From NCBI GenBank assembly GCA_022843845.1, contig JALHMW010000003.1, positions 231,724 to 295,723 on the forward strand: a stretch of 64,000 bases of DNA, written 5' to 3'. The notes under the pieces are model-generated. The model was not told the DNA's origin. It did not search any database and saw nothing but the letters and a program-made list of their open reading frames with translations. The DNA comes from Archangium sp. (GTDB taxonomy: Bacteria; Myxococcota; Myxococcia; Myxococcales; Myxococcaceae). Shown piece after piece: positions 28,775 to 36,579 of the stretch (positions within the stretch are counted from its first letter, which is position 1; each line of letters opens with the position of its first letter). A program made the position numbers and the translations under genes.

Positions 28775-30004
28775 GTGCTCTCACTCCTGCTCGTGGTGCT
28801 CGCCGCGCCTGCCAAAGGTGCAGCGGCTCCCTCTTCGTCGCTGCCGAACCGCGCCTCGCTCTTCGTCGTCTCGAAAGAAACCGCCGAGACCAGTGGCGCC
28901 AAAGTCGAGGTCGAGCTCCGCAAGGCGCTCGACGAGCGCTCCGTCGCGCTCACCGATCTCGAGTCGTTGTTCCCCGATGAGCTGCCGCCGAACACGGGCG
29001 CCACGCTGATGAAGGAAGGCGTCGACGCGGTCGACAACCTCGACTTCGAAGCGGCCAGCGCCAAGTTCACCGAGGCGCTGACGTTCTGGAATCAGAACCC
29101 CGCCCTCGCCGACGTGAAGGAGATCGGCAACGCCCACCTGCACCTCGCGAACATCGCGCTGCAGACCGCGGGCAAGCCCGGCCAGAAGACCGCCGCCGAG
29201 AACATCAGCAAGGCGCTCGTGCTGTTGCCCACCCTCGAGATCGACCCGAAGTACTTCGGCCCCGACGTGAAGAAGCTGGTCGACAAGGGGCTCGTCGAGC
29301 TCAACAAGGCCCCCAGGGCCGCGCTCAAGATCAGCTCGACGCCGGTTGGGGCCGAGGTCACCTTCCGCGGAGCAGTGCTGGGCTTCACGCCGCTGAACGA
29401 GTCGCCGTCGGTGCCCGTGGGCCGTCACCTCGTCACCGTCAAGCGGCCCGGGTTCAAGCCCGCCGCCGCGTACGTCACCGTGGCGAAGGAGGGCGGCGAG
29501 GCGTCGATCGAGCTCTCCGAGGTCGAGGGCTATGGCGCCGCGCGCAAGACGATGAACGGACTGGTGCCGGCGAACCTGGGCAAAGGCGTGCCCCGCGAGT
29601 CGCGCGAGATCGCCGAGACGATGAAGTCACGCTTCCTCATCGTCACCGAGGTCGGCTCCGGTGGAGACGGTCAGCTCGAGGTGTGGGACGTCGAGACGAA
29701 GGCCCGCCTCAAGGACGTCGCCCTGCCAACCGACGGGAACTTCGGCCCCGTCGTCGACAAGGTGAAGGCCTTCCTCGCGAATCCGTCACCTGTGACCATG
29801 GCGAAGAACACCAACGCCGACGTCACGGCGACGGCGGAACCGGCCTCGGGGGACTCGGTGTTCACCAAGTGGTGGTTCTGGACGGCCGTGGGGGTCGTGG
29901 TGGTCGGCGGCGCCGCCACGGGCATCGGCATCGCAGCTTCGCAGTCACAGCCCGCAGCGCCCGCTCAGCAGCCCGGCTTCAACCCTGTGTTGTTCCCACT
30001 CTAA
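28775..30004 (+). CDS. PEGA-domain protein with C-terminal membrane helix
   Basis: A 409-aa exported protein starting at GTG (LSLLLVVLAAPAKGAAA signal). Residues 85-180 are helical with TPR-like character (AASAKFTEALTFWNQNP). A PEGA beta-sandwich follows near 185-250 (ALKISSTPVGAEVTFRG, FTPLNESPSVPVGRHLVTV, RPGFKP). Near the C-terminus a transmembrane segment (WWFWTAVGVVVVGGAATGIGI) is followed by a Gln/Pro tail. PEGA proteins are thought to bind envelope structures. Seven bases separate it from a second PEGA gene. Confidence 0.8.
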   Translation: MLSLLLVVLAAPAKGAAAPSSSLPNRASLFVVSKETAETSGAKVEVELRKALDERSVALTDLESLFPDELPPNTGATLMKEGVDAVDNLDFEAASAKFTEALTFWNQNPALADVKEIGNAHLHLANIALQTAGKPGQKTAAENISKALVLLPTLEIDPKYFGPDVKKLVDKGLVELNKAPRAALKISSTPVGAEVTFRGAVLGFTPLNESPSVPVGRHLVTVKRPGFKPAAAYVTVAKEGGEASIELSEVEGYGAARKTMNGLVPANLGKGVPRESREIAETMKSRFLIVTEVGSGGDGQLEVWDVETKARLKDVALPTDGNFGPVVDKVKAFLANPSPVTMAKNTNADVTATAEPASGDSVFTKWWFWTAVGVVVVGGAATGIGIAASQSQPAAPAQQPGFNPVLFPL

Positions 30005-30011
30005 GGTTCTC

Positions 30012-31229
30012 ATGCGCGCGCCCCTCGCTCTGCTCTGTGTCCTCGTCGCGACGGCGACGGTGGCAGCGCCTCCTCCAACCGAACGGCGCATCGCCGCCCT
30101 CCTCGTCCCCATGGACAAGGGCGCCGAGTCTCACGCGCTGAAGATCGAAGGCTTCATCGGCGAGGCGCTCAAGGAGTACCAGGGCTTCACCGTCAAGACG
30201 TCGGACGATCTGTTCGGCATTCTCCCCGACGAAGACGCGGCCGCGAGCCTCAAGCGCGCGCAGACCGGCTTCACCGAATCGCGCATCGACTTCGACAATC
30301 GGCAGTACGAGCCCGCTGAGCGCAAGCTGCGCGCGACCCTCAAGGAGTACGACAAGGCCGTCGGCGCCATGAAGACGTGCGGCGATCTCTGCGACGCGTG
30401 GGCGATGTACGGCTCGGTGCTGCAGGCCCGCGGAGAAGTCGAAGAGGCCAAGCTGGCGATCCTGAACCTCATCGCGCTGGCGCCGACCTTCGAGCTCGAC
30501 CGCAAGAAGTACCCGCAGGGCTTCCTCGCGCTCAAGGCGCAGGTCGCGATGAGCCGCAACGCCCAGCTCCGCGGCAACATCGCGGTGAAGACGAAGCCGG
30601 CTGGCGCGCGGGTGTTCCTCAACGGTGAGTTCCAGGGCTTCAGCCCGGTGACGCTCCAGACGCTGCCGATCGGCAAGACGATGATCCGCGTCGAGAAGCC
30701 GGGCTTCCGTCAGGTCGGCACGATGATCGAGGTGACGCCCGACGACGTGGAGTTCTCGCCCGAGCTGATCGCCTCGTCGGGCTTCAAGGCCTTCGACGCA
30801 CTGATGGACAGGCTGGCGGCCGAGGCCGTGAAGGACAAGGGCGGCACCACCATGGCCAGCGTGGGCAAGACGCTCGGCCTCGATCGCGGCCTCGTCACCA
30901 TCGTGAAGGAGCTCGACAGCGGCGGCACCGAAGTGACGATCGCGTACTTCGAGCTCAAGAGCGGCAAGCGCCTCGCCCTCAAGCGCGCCACCATGCAGGG
31001 CGACGAGTTCGGTCAGATGAAGAGCGAGATTCAGCGCATGGTGACGTGGGTGATCAACAACGCCGAGGGCTCTGGCGAGAAGGTGACGCGCTCGGCCGAC
31101 CCGCTCGACAACCGCGCCGGCACCGAAGACTGGAACTCGGAGGATCGCGGCGGCCGCACCCAGCAGCGCGAGAAGAAGAAGAAGGGCAACGATCCCCTCG
31201 ATGGCGTGAGCGGCACCGAAGACTGGTGA
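30012..31229 (+). CDS. PEGA-domain protein with repeated DPLD..GTEDW tail
   Basis: A 405-aa paralogue-like partner of the preceding gene: signal peptide (LALLCVLVATATVA), helical TPR-like region (FDNRQYEPAERKLRATLKEY), then PEGA (GNIAVKTKPAGARVFLNGEF, FSPVTLQTLPIGKTMIRV, KPGF). The C-terminal 60 residues are charged and carry two copies of a 12-residue motif, DPLDNRAGTEDW and DPLDGVSGTEDW, separated by a KKKK-containing linker; the second ends the protein. Such a terminal repeated motif could be a docking tag. Followed closely by the SppA-fusion gene. Confidence 0.8.
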   Translation: MRAPLALLCVLVATATVAAPPPTERRIAALLVPMDKGAESHALKIEGFIGEALKEYQGFTVKTSDDLFGILPDEDAAASLKRAQTGFTESRIDFDNRQYEPAERKLRATLKEYDKAVGAMKTCGDLCDAWAMYGSVLQARGEVEEAKLAILNLIALAPTFELDRKKYPQGFLALKAQVAMSRNAQLRGNIAVKTKPAGARVFLNGEFQGFSPVTLQTLPIGKTMIRVEKPGFRQVGTMIEVTPDDVEFSPELIASSGFKAFDALMDRLAAEAVKDKGGTTMASVGKTLGLDRGLVTIVKELDSGGTEVTIAYFELKSGKRLALKRATMQGDEFGQMKSEIQRMVTWVINNAEGSGEKVTRSADPLDNRAGTEDWNSEDRGGRTQQREKKKKGNDPLDGVSGTEDW

Positions 31230-31269
31230 CCTGAAGACTTGGCGTCGGGCGCGCGTTACACCGTGCGCC

Positions 31270-33744
31270 ATGGCCCGACTGGTTGCTTCTTTCGTTGCGC
31301 TCCTCGCCGCGACCTCGCTCGCACAGACGATCAACCTCGCGAACGGTGACTTCTCGCGTGGCGTGACGCTGCTGCCCGACTCGCTCGCCTTCGCCGACGA
31401 GTCCACCGCCCTCACCTACAACCCCGCCGGCCTCGGCCGCGTCGACTCGTGGAACCTCATCTACGTTCACGAGCGCAGCCAGACGCGTCAGCTGACGGGC
31501 AACGCGGTCTTCGCAGCCACCAGCCTCGGAGACACGTTCGGGCTCGGCCTCGGCGTCAATGCGCTCAGCGGCGGCAACAACCTCACCCGGTTCTCCGCCG
31601 GCGCCTCGTTCGGCCCGCAGGCGTTCTCGGGAGGCGTGACGGCGAACTGGCTCCTCAACGGCCCGACGCGCGGCGTCTTCGCGCTCGATCTCGGTTTGCA
31701 GTCGCGCCCCGTCCGCTGGCTCAGCTTCGGCGCCACCGTGCGCAACGTGAACGCGCCAACGACGCCGACGCCCGACCTGGTGCTCGCGCGCGAATGGGCC
31801 CTGGGCGTCGGCCTGCGCCCCTTCGACGAGATCGTCACCCTCGGCGTCGACTGGTACTTCCCCGAGCAGCGGCTGAGCGAGCTGAGCCGGCTCCAGTACA
31901 CGGCGAAGGCGACCATCATTCGCGGGCTCCGCGTCTCGGCCGGGGTGAGCCACGGCTTCACGCCGCAAGCGCCGCTCGCCTTCCAGGCCGGGCTTGGCGT
32001 CGACCTCGAGAACTTCGGCTACACGCAGGGCTTCGGAACCGCCAACGGCGGCTTCGACTTCCAGTTCATGGGCCGGCTGTCGGGCGAGAAGTACGGCTCG
32101 ATCGTGCCCGCGAAGAAGCTCGCGGTGATCAGCGTGGGAGACATCGGCTCCGAGGGCGGCTCGACGGTCGGCTCGTTGCTCGGCATCGCGTCGGAGGATC
32201 GGTACCTGCGCTTCCTTCGGTTCCTCGACCGTGCGGCGGGCGACCCCGATCTCGCCGGGGTGCTGATCAAGATCGAAGGCGCTGGCGTCGGCCTCGCGCG
32301 CGCCGATGAAGTGCGTGCAGCGATCGAACGGCTGAGAGCAGCGGGCAAGAAGGTCTACGCGTACATCTTGAGCGTCGGCGACGCCGAGTACCTCATGGCG
32401 TCAGCGTGCGACGAGATCTTCTCGGCGAGCGAGGCCATGTACATCGTCGACGGCGTGCGCTCGGCCATCACCTACTTCGGTGGCGCCGCGGAGCAGCTGG
32501 GCATCACCGTCGATGTCGCGCGCGTCGGGGCGTACAAGTCGTTCCCCGATCAATTCACCCGCAAGGACATGAGCGACGAACAGCGCGAGACGCTCAACGC
32601 GTACCTCGACACCGCCGACTCGCTGCTCGCCGAGCGCGTCACCGCGCGTCGAGGCATGACGGTGGAGGCGTGGAAGGCCGGGCTCGACGAGGGCATCAAG
32701 CCTCCGCGTCGCGCAAAGGAGCTCGGGCAGATCGACCACGTCGTCACCCCGCAGCAGCTCGACGAGCGCGTGAAGGCTGCGTTGCCTGATGGCAAGGCGA
32801 CGCGCTCCTATCGCCCGTTCGATCAGCGCGACACCCGCTGGGGCAGCAAGCGGAAGATCGCCGTGGTGCCGGTGCTCGGGAACATCGCGGGTGGGAAGAA
32901 CCAGTCGTCTCCCATCGGCGGCGCGATCTCTGGCGCTGAGAGCTTCATCGCGGCCCTGAAAGAGGCCGTCGACGACACCGACGTGAAGGCGATCGTCCTG
33001 CGCATCGACTCGGGCGGCGGCGACGGCCTCGCGTCCGATCTCATGTACCGCGCGGTGCTCGAGGCGAAGAAGAAGAAGCCGGTCGTCGCATCGATGGGCG
33101 ATGCCGCGGCCTCGGGCGGCTACTACGTCGCGATGGGCGCCGATGAGATCTGGGCAAACCCCACGACGCTCACCGGCAGCATCGGCGTCTTCTACGCGAA
33201 GCCCGCCATCAAGAACCTCGCGAACAGGTACGGCGTCACCCAGGAGTCGATCACCCGCAGCAAGCTCGCCGGCGTCGCCGACTTCTTCGAGCCGTGGACC
33301 GAGGGTCAACGCCTCGCCGCGCAGAAGTGGATCGACGACTTCTACGACACCTTCATCACCGAGGTCGCCGCGAGCCGGAAGATGAAGAAGGAAGACGTCG
33401 ATCTCGTAGCGCGGGGCCGGGTGTGGAGCGGCAAGGACGCGAAGGCGAAGGGCCTCGTCGATCAGCTCGGTGGCCTGATGGAGGCCGTGCGCTCGGCAAA
33501 GGTGAAGGGCGGCCTCTCCGAGAGCGACGACGACTTCCAGCTGTCGATCTTCCAGGCGCAAGGCAGCGTGCTCGGCTCGCTCCTCGGCCTGGCCGCGCCC
33601 TCGCTGCTCGAACAACCGCTGCCGAATGCGTCGGTGATCCCCACGGCGCTCGACCCGATCGTGAAGCAGCTCGGCCCGTATGGCTGGCTGTTCGGGCCTC
33701 CCGCGGTCCAGGCGCGCATGGAGTACCAGGTCGACCTTCGGTAG
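31270..33744 (+). CDS. sppA: Outer-membrane-barrel-like domain fused to SppA-type signal peptide peptidase
   Basis: An 824-aa exported protein. After a signal peptide (MARLVASFVALLAATSLAQ) come about 260 residues of alternating beta-strand pattern (LADESTALTYNPAGLG-type opening, written here as DESTALTYNPAGLGRV; FGLGLGVNALSGGN; VRWLSFGATVRNVNAPTTPTP) like PorV/FadL-type outer-membrane proteins. A tandem SppA module (protease IV, 67K form) follows. Catalytic Lys423 lies in GAYKSFPDQF and Ser615 in GDAAASGGYYVAMGADEI, followed by LTGSIGVF. SppA cleaves leftover signal peptides at the membrane; fusion to a barrel-like domain suggests periplasmic or outer-membrane action here. Confidence 0.85.
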   Translation: MARLVASFVALLAATSLAQTINLANGDFSRGVTLLPDSLAFADESTALTYNPAGLGRVDSWNLIYVHERSQTRQLTGNAVFAATSLGDTFGLGLGVNALSGGNNLTRFSAGASFGPQAFSGGVTANWLLNGPTRGVFALDLGLQSRPVRWLSFGATVRNVNAPTTPTPDLVLAREWALGVGLRPFDEIVTLGVDWYFPEQRLSELSRLQYTAKATIIRGLRVSAGVSHGFTPQAPLAFQAGLGVDLENFGYTQGFGTANGGFDFQFMGRLSGEKYGSIVPAKKLAVISVGDIGSEGGSTVGSLLGIASEDRYLRFLRFLDRAAGDPDLAGVLIKIEGAGVGLARADEVRAAIERLRAAGKKVYAYILSVGDAEYLMASACDEIFSASEAMYIVDGVRSAITYFGGAAEQLGITVDVARVGAYKSFPDQFTRKDMSDEQRETLNAYLDTADSLLAERVTARRGMTVEAWKAGLDEGIKPPRRAKELGQIDHVVTPQQLDERVKAALPDGKATRSYRPFDQRDTRWGSKRKIAVVPVLGNIAGGKNQSSPIGGAISGAESFIAALKEAVDDTDVKAIVLRIDSGGGDGLASDLMYRAVLEAKKKKPVVASMGDAAASGGYYVAMGADEIWANPTTLTGSIGVFYAKPAIKNLANRYGVTQESITRSKLAGVADFFEPWTEGQRLAAQKWIDDFYDTFITEVAASRKMKKEDVDLVARGRVWSGKDAKAKGLVDQLGGLMEAVRSAKVKGGLSESDDDFQLSIFQAQGSVLGSLLGLAAPSLLEQPLPNASVIPTALDPIVKQLGPYGWLFGPPAVQARMEYQVDLR

Positions 33745-33754
33745 CCTTCACACC

Positions 33755-34525
33755 TTGAGACTCTTGCTTGCAGCGGTCGTGCTCGTCTGGGCGACACCTT
33801 CGTGGCCATGCAGCGTGATCTGCGGTGGACGCGGCTGGCTCGGTCCGAGCGATGGCACGACCGACGTGCCGCTGAACGTGCAGCTCCGATTCTCGAGCGG
33901 GATCTCGGGCGTTGAGCTCTTCCGCGGAGACGAGCGGGTGCCAGCAGATCGCGTCGACGAAGGCGGCGTCGCTGCGCTCGTGCCGCAGCGGGTGCTCGCG
34001 CCTCTGACGAAGTACTCGGTCCGTCTGCCGTCGACTGGAGTCCTCTCGACCTTCACGACCGGGACTGAGGTCGACTCGACCCCTCCGACGCTTGGCGCCC
34101 CGACTCTCCAGGCATTTCGCCACCCCGTCGTCGATCTCTCATCGTGCGGCGATCGACGGTTCGAGTTCTTTTCCCTGGCCTACGGAGGGCAGGACGATCG
34201 CACCGCGGCTGGGCAGCTCATTCACCTCGGGTTCATCGGTTCGACGATCGACGACATCGCGCTCGACGCTCCGGCCCTTGGTACGACTGGCGGTCTGATC
34301 ATCGAGAGCAGCAACTACTGCAGGGACCAATCGACCTTGCCCGGCCTGATGGAGCGGCCTCAGCTCGCAGCCCTCGCCGTCGTCGTCGATCTCGCTGGCA
34401 ACAGGTCAGCACCATCGCAGGCCGTTCAAGTGAAGGGCTGCGGCGGCTGTTCCGGCGCTGGAGGCAGCCTGGCCGTTGTCAGCGCGATCCTCCTGCCCCT
34501 GCGCAGACGACGCCGCACCTGTTGA
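33755..34525 (+). CDS. Exported protein with MYXO-CTERM tail, unknown function
   Basis: About 256 aa starting at a TTG ten bases after the sppA stop; this start gives a proper signal peptide (RLLLAAVVLVWATPSWPCS). An Ig-like beta-rich middle begins with DGTTDVPLNVQLRFSSGI (Big_5/SbsA-type 'DGATDVPLN' strand) and contains TFTTGTEVDSTPPTLGAP. The C-terminus reads VKGCGGCSGAGGS, a hydrophobic stretch and LRRRRRTC: a compact MYXO-CTERM sorting signal. The upstream frame is open to 33680 but lies inside sppA. Possibly cell-surface anchored. Confidence 0.75.
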   Translation: MRLLLAAVVLVWATPSWPCSVICGGRGWLGPSDGTTDVPLNVQLRFSSGISGVELFRGDERVPADRVDEGGVAALVPQRVLAPLTKYSVRLPSTGVLSTFTTGTEVDSTPPTLGAPTLQAFRHPVVDLSSCGDRRFEFFSLAYGGQDDRTAAGQLIHLGFIGSTIDDIALDAPALGTTGGLIIESSNYCRDQSTLPGLMERPQLAALAVVVDLAGNRSAPSQAVQVKGCGGCSGAGGSLAVVSAILLPLRRRRRTC

Positions 34526-34727
34526 AGCACGTGCACGCTGGTACGTGACCTGCTACTACCTCTCCGTCACCTCGCTTGGCCCGGTCAGTCGACGGTCCCG
34601 GGGTGATTCAGGGTCGCATCGATTGGTGGCCTCACGGCGACGTGCTCCACCCGGTGGTCTGGACCCTGCCCCACCCCAAGCTGGACACGCCGCGACGGAC
34701 GCTTCCGTCACGACGCGCGAGAAGCCC

Positions 34728-36254
34728 ATGAGCGAAGAGAACGAACCGAACGACCCGACTGCCCCGACGCCTCCGAGCGCACCTGCGAACGCAGGTGGCG
34801 GCGACGATGGTGGCGACGACGACGGAGGCGATGACGGCCCCGACGACGGCCCCGAAGAAGGTGGCGAAGCCGGCGCAGCGCCTGGCGGTCAACCTGGTCA
34901 GCCGGGCCAACCTGGTCAACCCGGTCAAGGGCGGCGCCGCCGTCGTCGTCGTCGTCGCAAGGGCAACCCGGTCTTCTTCACCGAAGACGGCCAGGCCTTC
35001 CGGAAGGTGATTCAGCCCGACGGCCAGGTGGTGAACATCTTCCTCACCCCCGCCGAGCTCGAGCAGCACAAGCAGCGCCTCGCGCAGGCCCAGGCGACGC
35101 AGCAGCAGGCCACGCAGATGCGGGTCGCCCAGCAGTCGGGGCAGCCCGTGCAGGCGCCGACCTCGATCGTCGAAGGCGTGCTCGACACCGACGTGAAGGG
35201 CCAGAACGCGATGCTGCGTTCGCTCAAGCGAAGCCTGCTCCCCGGGCCTGAGGACGCCGAGATTCCCAAGAACCTCGTGCAGAAGCTGAGGCTCCGCCCC
35301 GGCCAGTACCTCACGGCGAAGGCGCAGATGAAGGGCCTCAAGGGCACCATCGTCAGCGTCGAGACCGTCGATGGCGTGCCGATGGACAAGGCCACGCGCG
35401 CGCCGAACTTCAACGATCTCACCTCCGTCGATCCCGTCGAGCGGCTCAAGCTCGAGCACGTGCACAACGAGATGCTCACGCGGGTGCTCGATCTGATCGC
35501 GCCGCTCGGCAAGGGTCAGCGTGCGTTGATCACTGCGCCTCCGAAGACGGGCAAGACGATCATGCTGCAGAAGATCGCCCAGGCGATCCTGCACAACCAC
35601 CCCGAGTGCCACGTCATGGTGCTGCTCATCGACGAGCGCCCCGAAGAAGTGACGGACATGCGGCGCAACATCAAGGCCGAGATCCTCTCGTCGAACAGCG
35701 ATCAATCGCCGGCGAACCACCTCAAGGTGGCCGAGCTGTCGATGGAGCGCGCTCGCCGCCTCGTCGAGAACGGCAAGGACGTCGTCGTGCTCCTCGACTC
35801 GATCACCCGCCTCGCGCGCGCGTTCAACAAAGAGGTCGACTCGTCAGGCCGCACCATGTCCGGCGGCGTCGACTCCCGCGCGCTCGAGCGCCCCAAGCGC
35901 ATGTTCGGCGCGGCCCGCGCGACCGAAGAAGCCGGCACGCTCACCATCATCGGCACCGCCCTCATCGACACCGGCAGCCGCATGGACGAGGTGATCTTCG
36001 AAGAGTTCAAGGGCACGGGAAACAGCGAGATCGTGCTCGACCGGCTGCTCGCCGAGAAGCGCATCTGGCCGGCGATCAACATCCCGCAGTCGGGCACCCG
36101 CAAGGAAGAGAAGCTCTTCGCCTTCAAGGAGTACGAGAAGGTGAAGAAGCTGCGGCAGATGCTCTTCTCGGTGAAGCCCGTCGAGGCAATGGAAGCCCTC
36201 ATCAAGCGGCTCGGGAAGTACACCTACAACGACGAGTTCCTCGAAGAGCTCTGA
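34728..36254 (+). CDS. rho: Transcription termination factor Rho, divergent N-terminus
   Basis: A 508-aa hexameric RNA helicase. The N-terminus is unlike E. coli Rho: a Gly/Asp-rich acidic stretch (20-50), PGQ repeats, nine consecutive Arg (about 69-77) and a Gln-rich segment. The cold-shock-like domain (about 148-215) aligns in layout but lacks the aromatic RNP1 motif GFGFLR: the sequence is KGQNAMLR. The ATPase core is intact: GKGQRALITAPPKTGKT (Walker A), LLIDERPEEVTDM, LLDSITRLARAFN, SGRTMSGGVDSRAL, FGAARATEEAGTLTI, EEFKGTGNSEI. The start at 34728 is chosen because the upstream open frame is not protein-like. Confidence 0.93.
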   Translation: MSEENEPNDPTAPTPPSAPANAGGGDDGGDDDGGDDGPDDGPEEGGEAGAAPGGQPGQPGQPGQPGQGRRRRRRRRRKGNPVFFTEDGQAFRKVIQPDGQVVNIFLTPAELEQHKQRLAQAQATQQQATQMRVAQQSGQPVQAPTSIVEGVLDTDVKGQNAMLRSLKRSLLPGPEDAEIPKNLVQKLRLRPGQYLTAKAQMKGLKGTIVSVETVDGVPMDKATRAPNFNDLTSVDPVERLKLEHVHNEMLTRVLDLIAPLGKGQRALITAPPKTGKTIMLQKIAQAILHNHPECHVMVLLIDERPEEVTDMRRNIKAEILSSNSDQSPANHLKVAELSMERARRLVENGKDVVVLLDSITRLARAFNKEVDSSGRTMSGGVDSRALERPKRMFGAARATEEAGTLTIIGTALIDTGSRMDEVIFEEFKGTGNSEIVLDRLLAEKRIWPAINIPQSGTRKEEKLFAFKEYEKVKKLRQMLFSVKPVEAMEALIKRLGKYTYNDEFLEEL

Positions 36255-36273
36255 GCGAAATACCGGTCGCGAC

Positions 36274-36306
36274 CGACGTGGGTGGGCCCTAAGCTCGCCC
36301 ACGTCG
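36274..36306 (+). repeat. Inverted repeat between rho and the next start codon
   Basis: CGACGTGGG (36274-36282) and CCCACGTCG (36298-36306) can form a 9-bp stem with a 15-base loop; the right arm ends directly at the ATG of the next gene. No T-run follows. It may mask the start or help end the rho transcript. Confidence 0.5.
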
Positions 36307-36576
36307 ATGAGCCTCGGATCCGGTCGTTGTCACTACCACCCTGATCGCGCCGGCCTCGGCATCTGCGTCGAGTGTCGCAACGTGATCTGCGTGGAGTGCA
36401 CAACGCAGTTCGAGGGCATCAACCGCTGCGCCACGTGCCTGGGGAAACGCCTCGCGAAGGCACGGCAGTTGGTGGCGCGCAACGACTGGTCGATCGGCAA
36501 CCTCCTCCTCGCCGCGACGTGTGTGCTCGTCGTCTTCGGCGGCTTCTACGGGCTCGCGACGTTGCTGGCGAACTGA
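36307..36576 (+). CDS. Small zinc-ribbon/B-box-like membrane protein
   Basis: An 89-aa protein. Residues 8-45 have a Cys/His arrangement (CHYHPDRAGLGICVECRN, CVECTTQF, CATCLGKR) typical of B-box/DUF-type zinc fingers found at the N-terminus of bacterial membrane proteins. The C-terminus is one transmembrane helix (IGNLLLAATCVLVVFGGFYG). Probably the first gene of the DUF4129/MoxR operon (three bases before the next ATG). Confidence 0.75.
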   Translation: MSLGSGRCHYHPDRAGLGICVECRNVICVECTTQFEGINRCATCLGKRLAKARQLVARNDWSIGNLLLAATCVLVVFGGFYGLATLLAN

Positions 36577-36579
36577 CCG

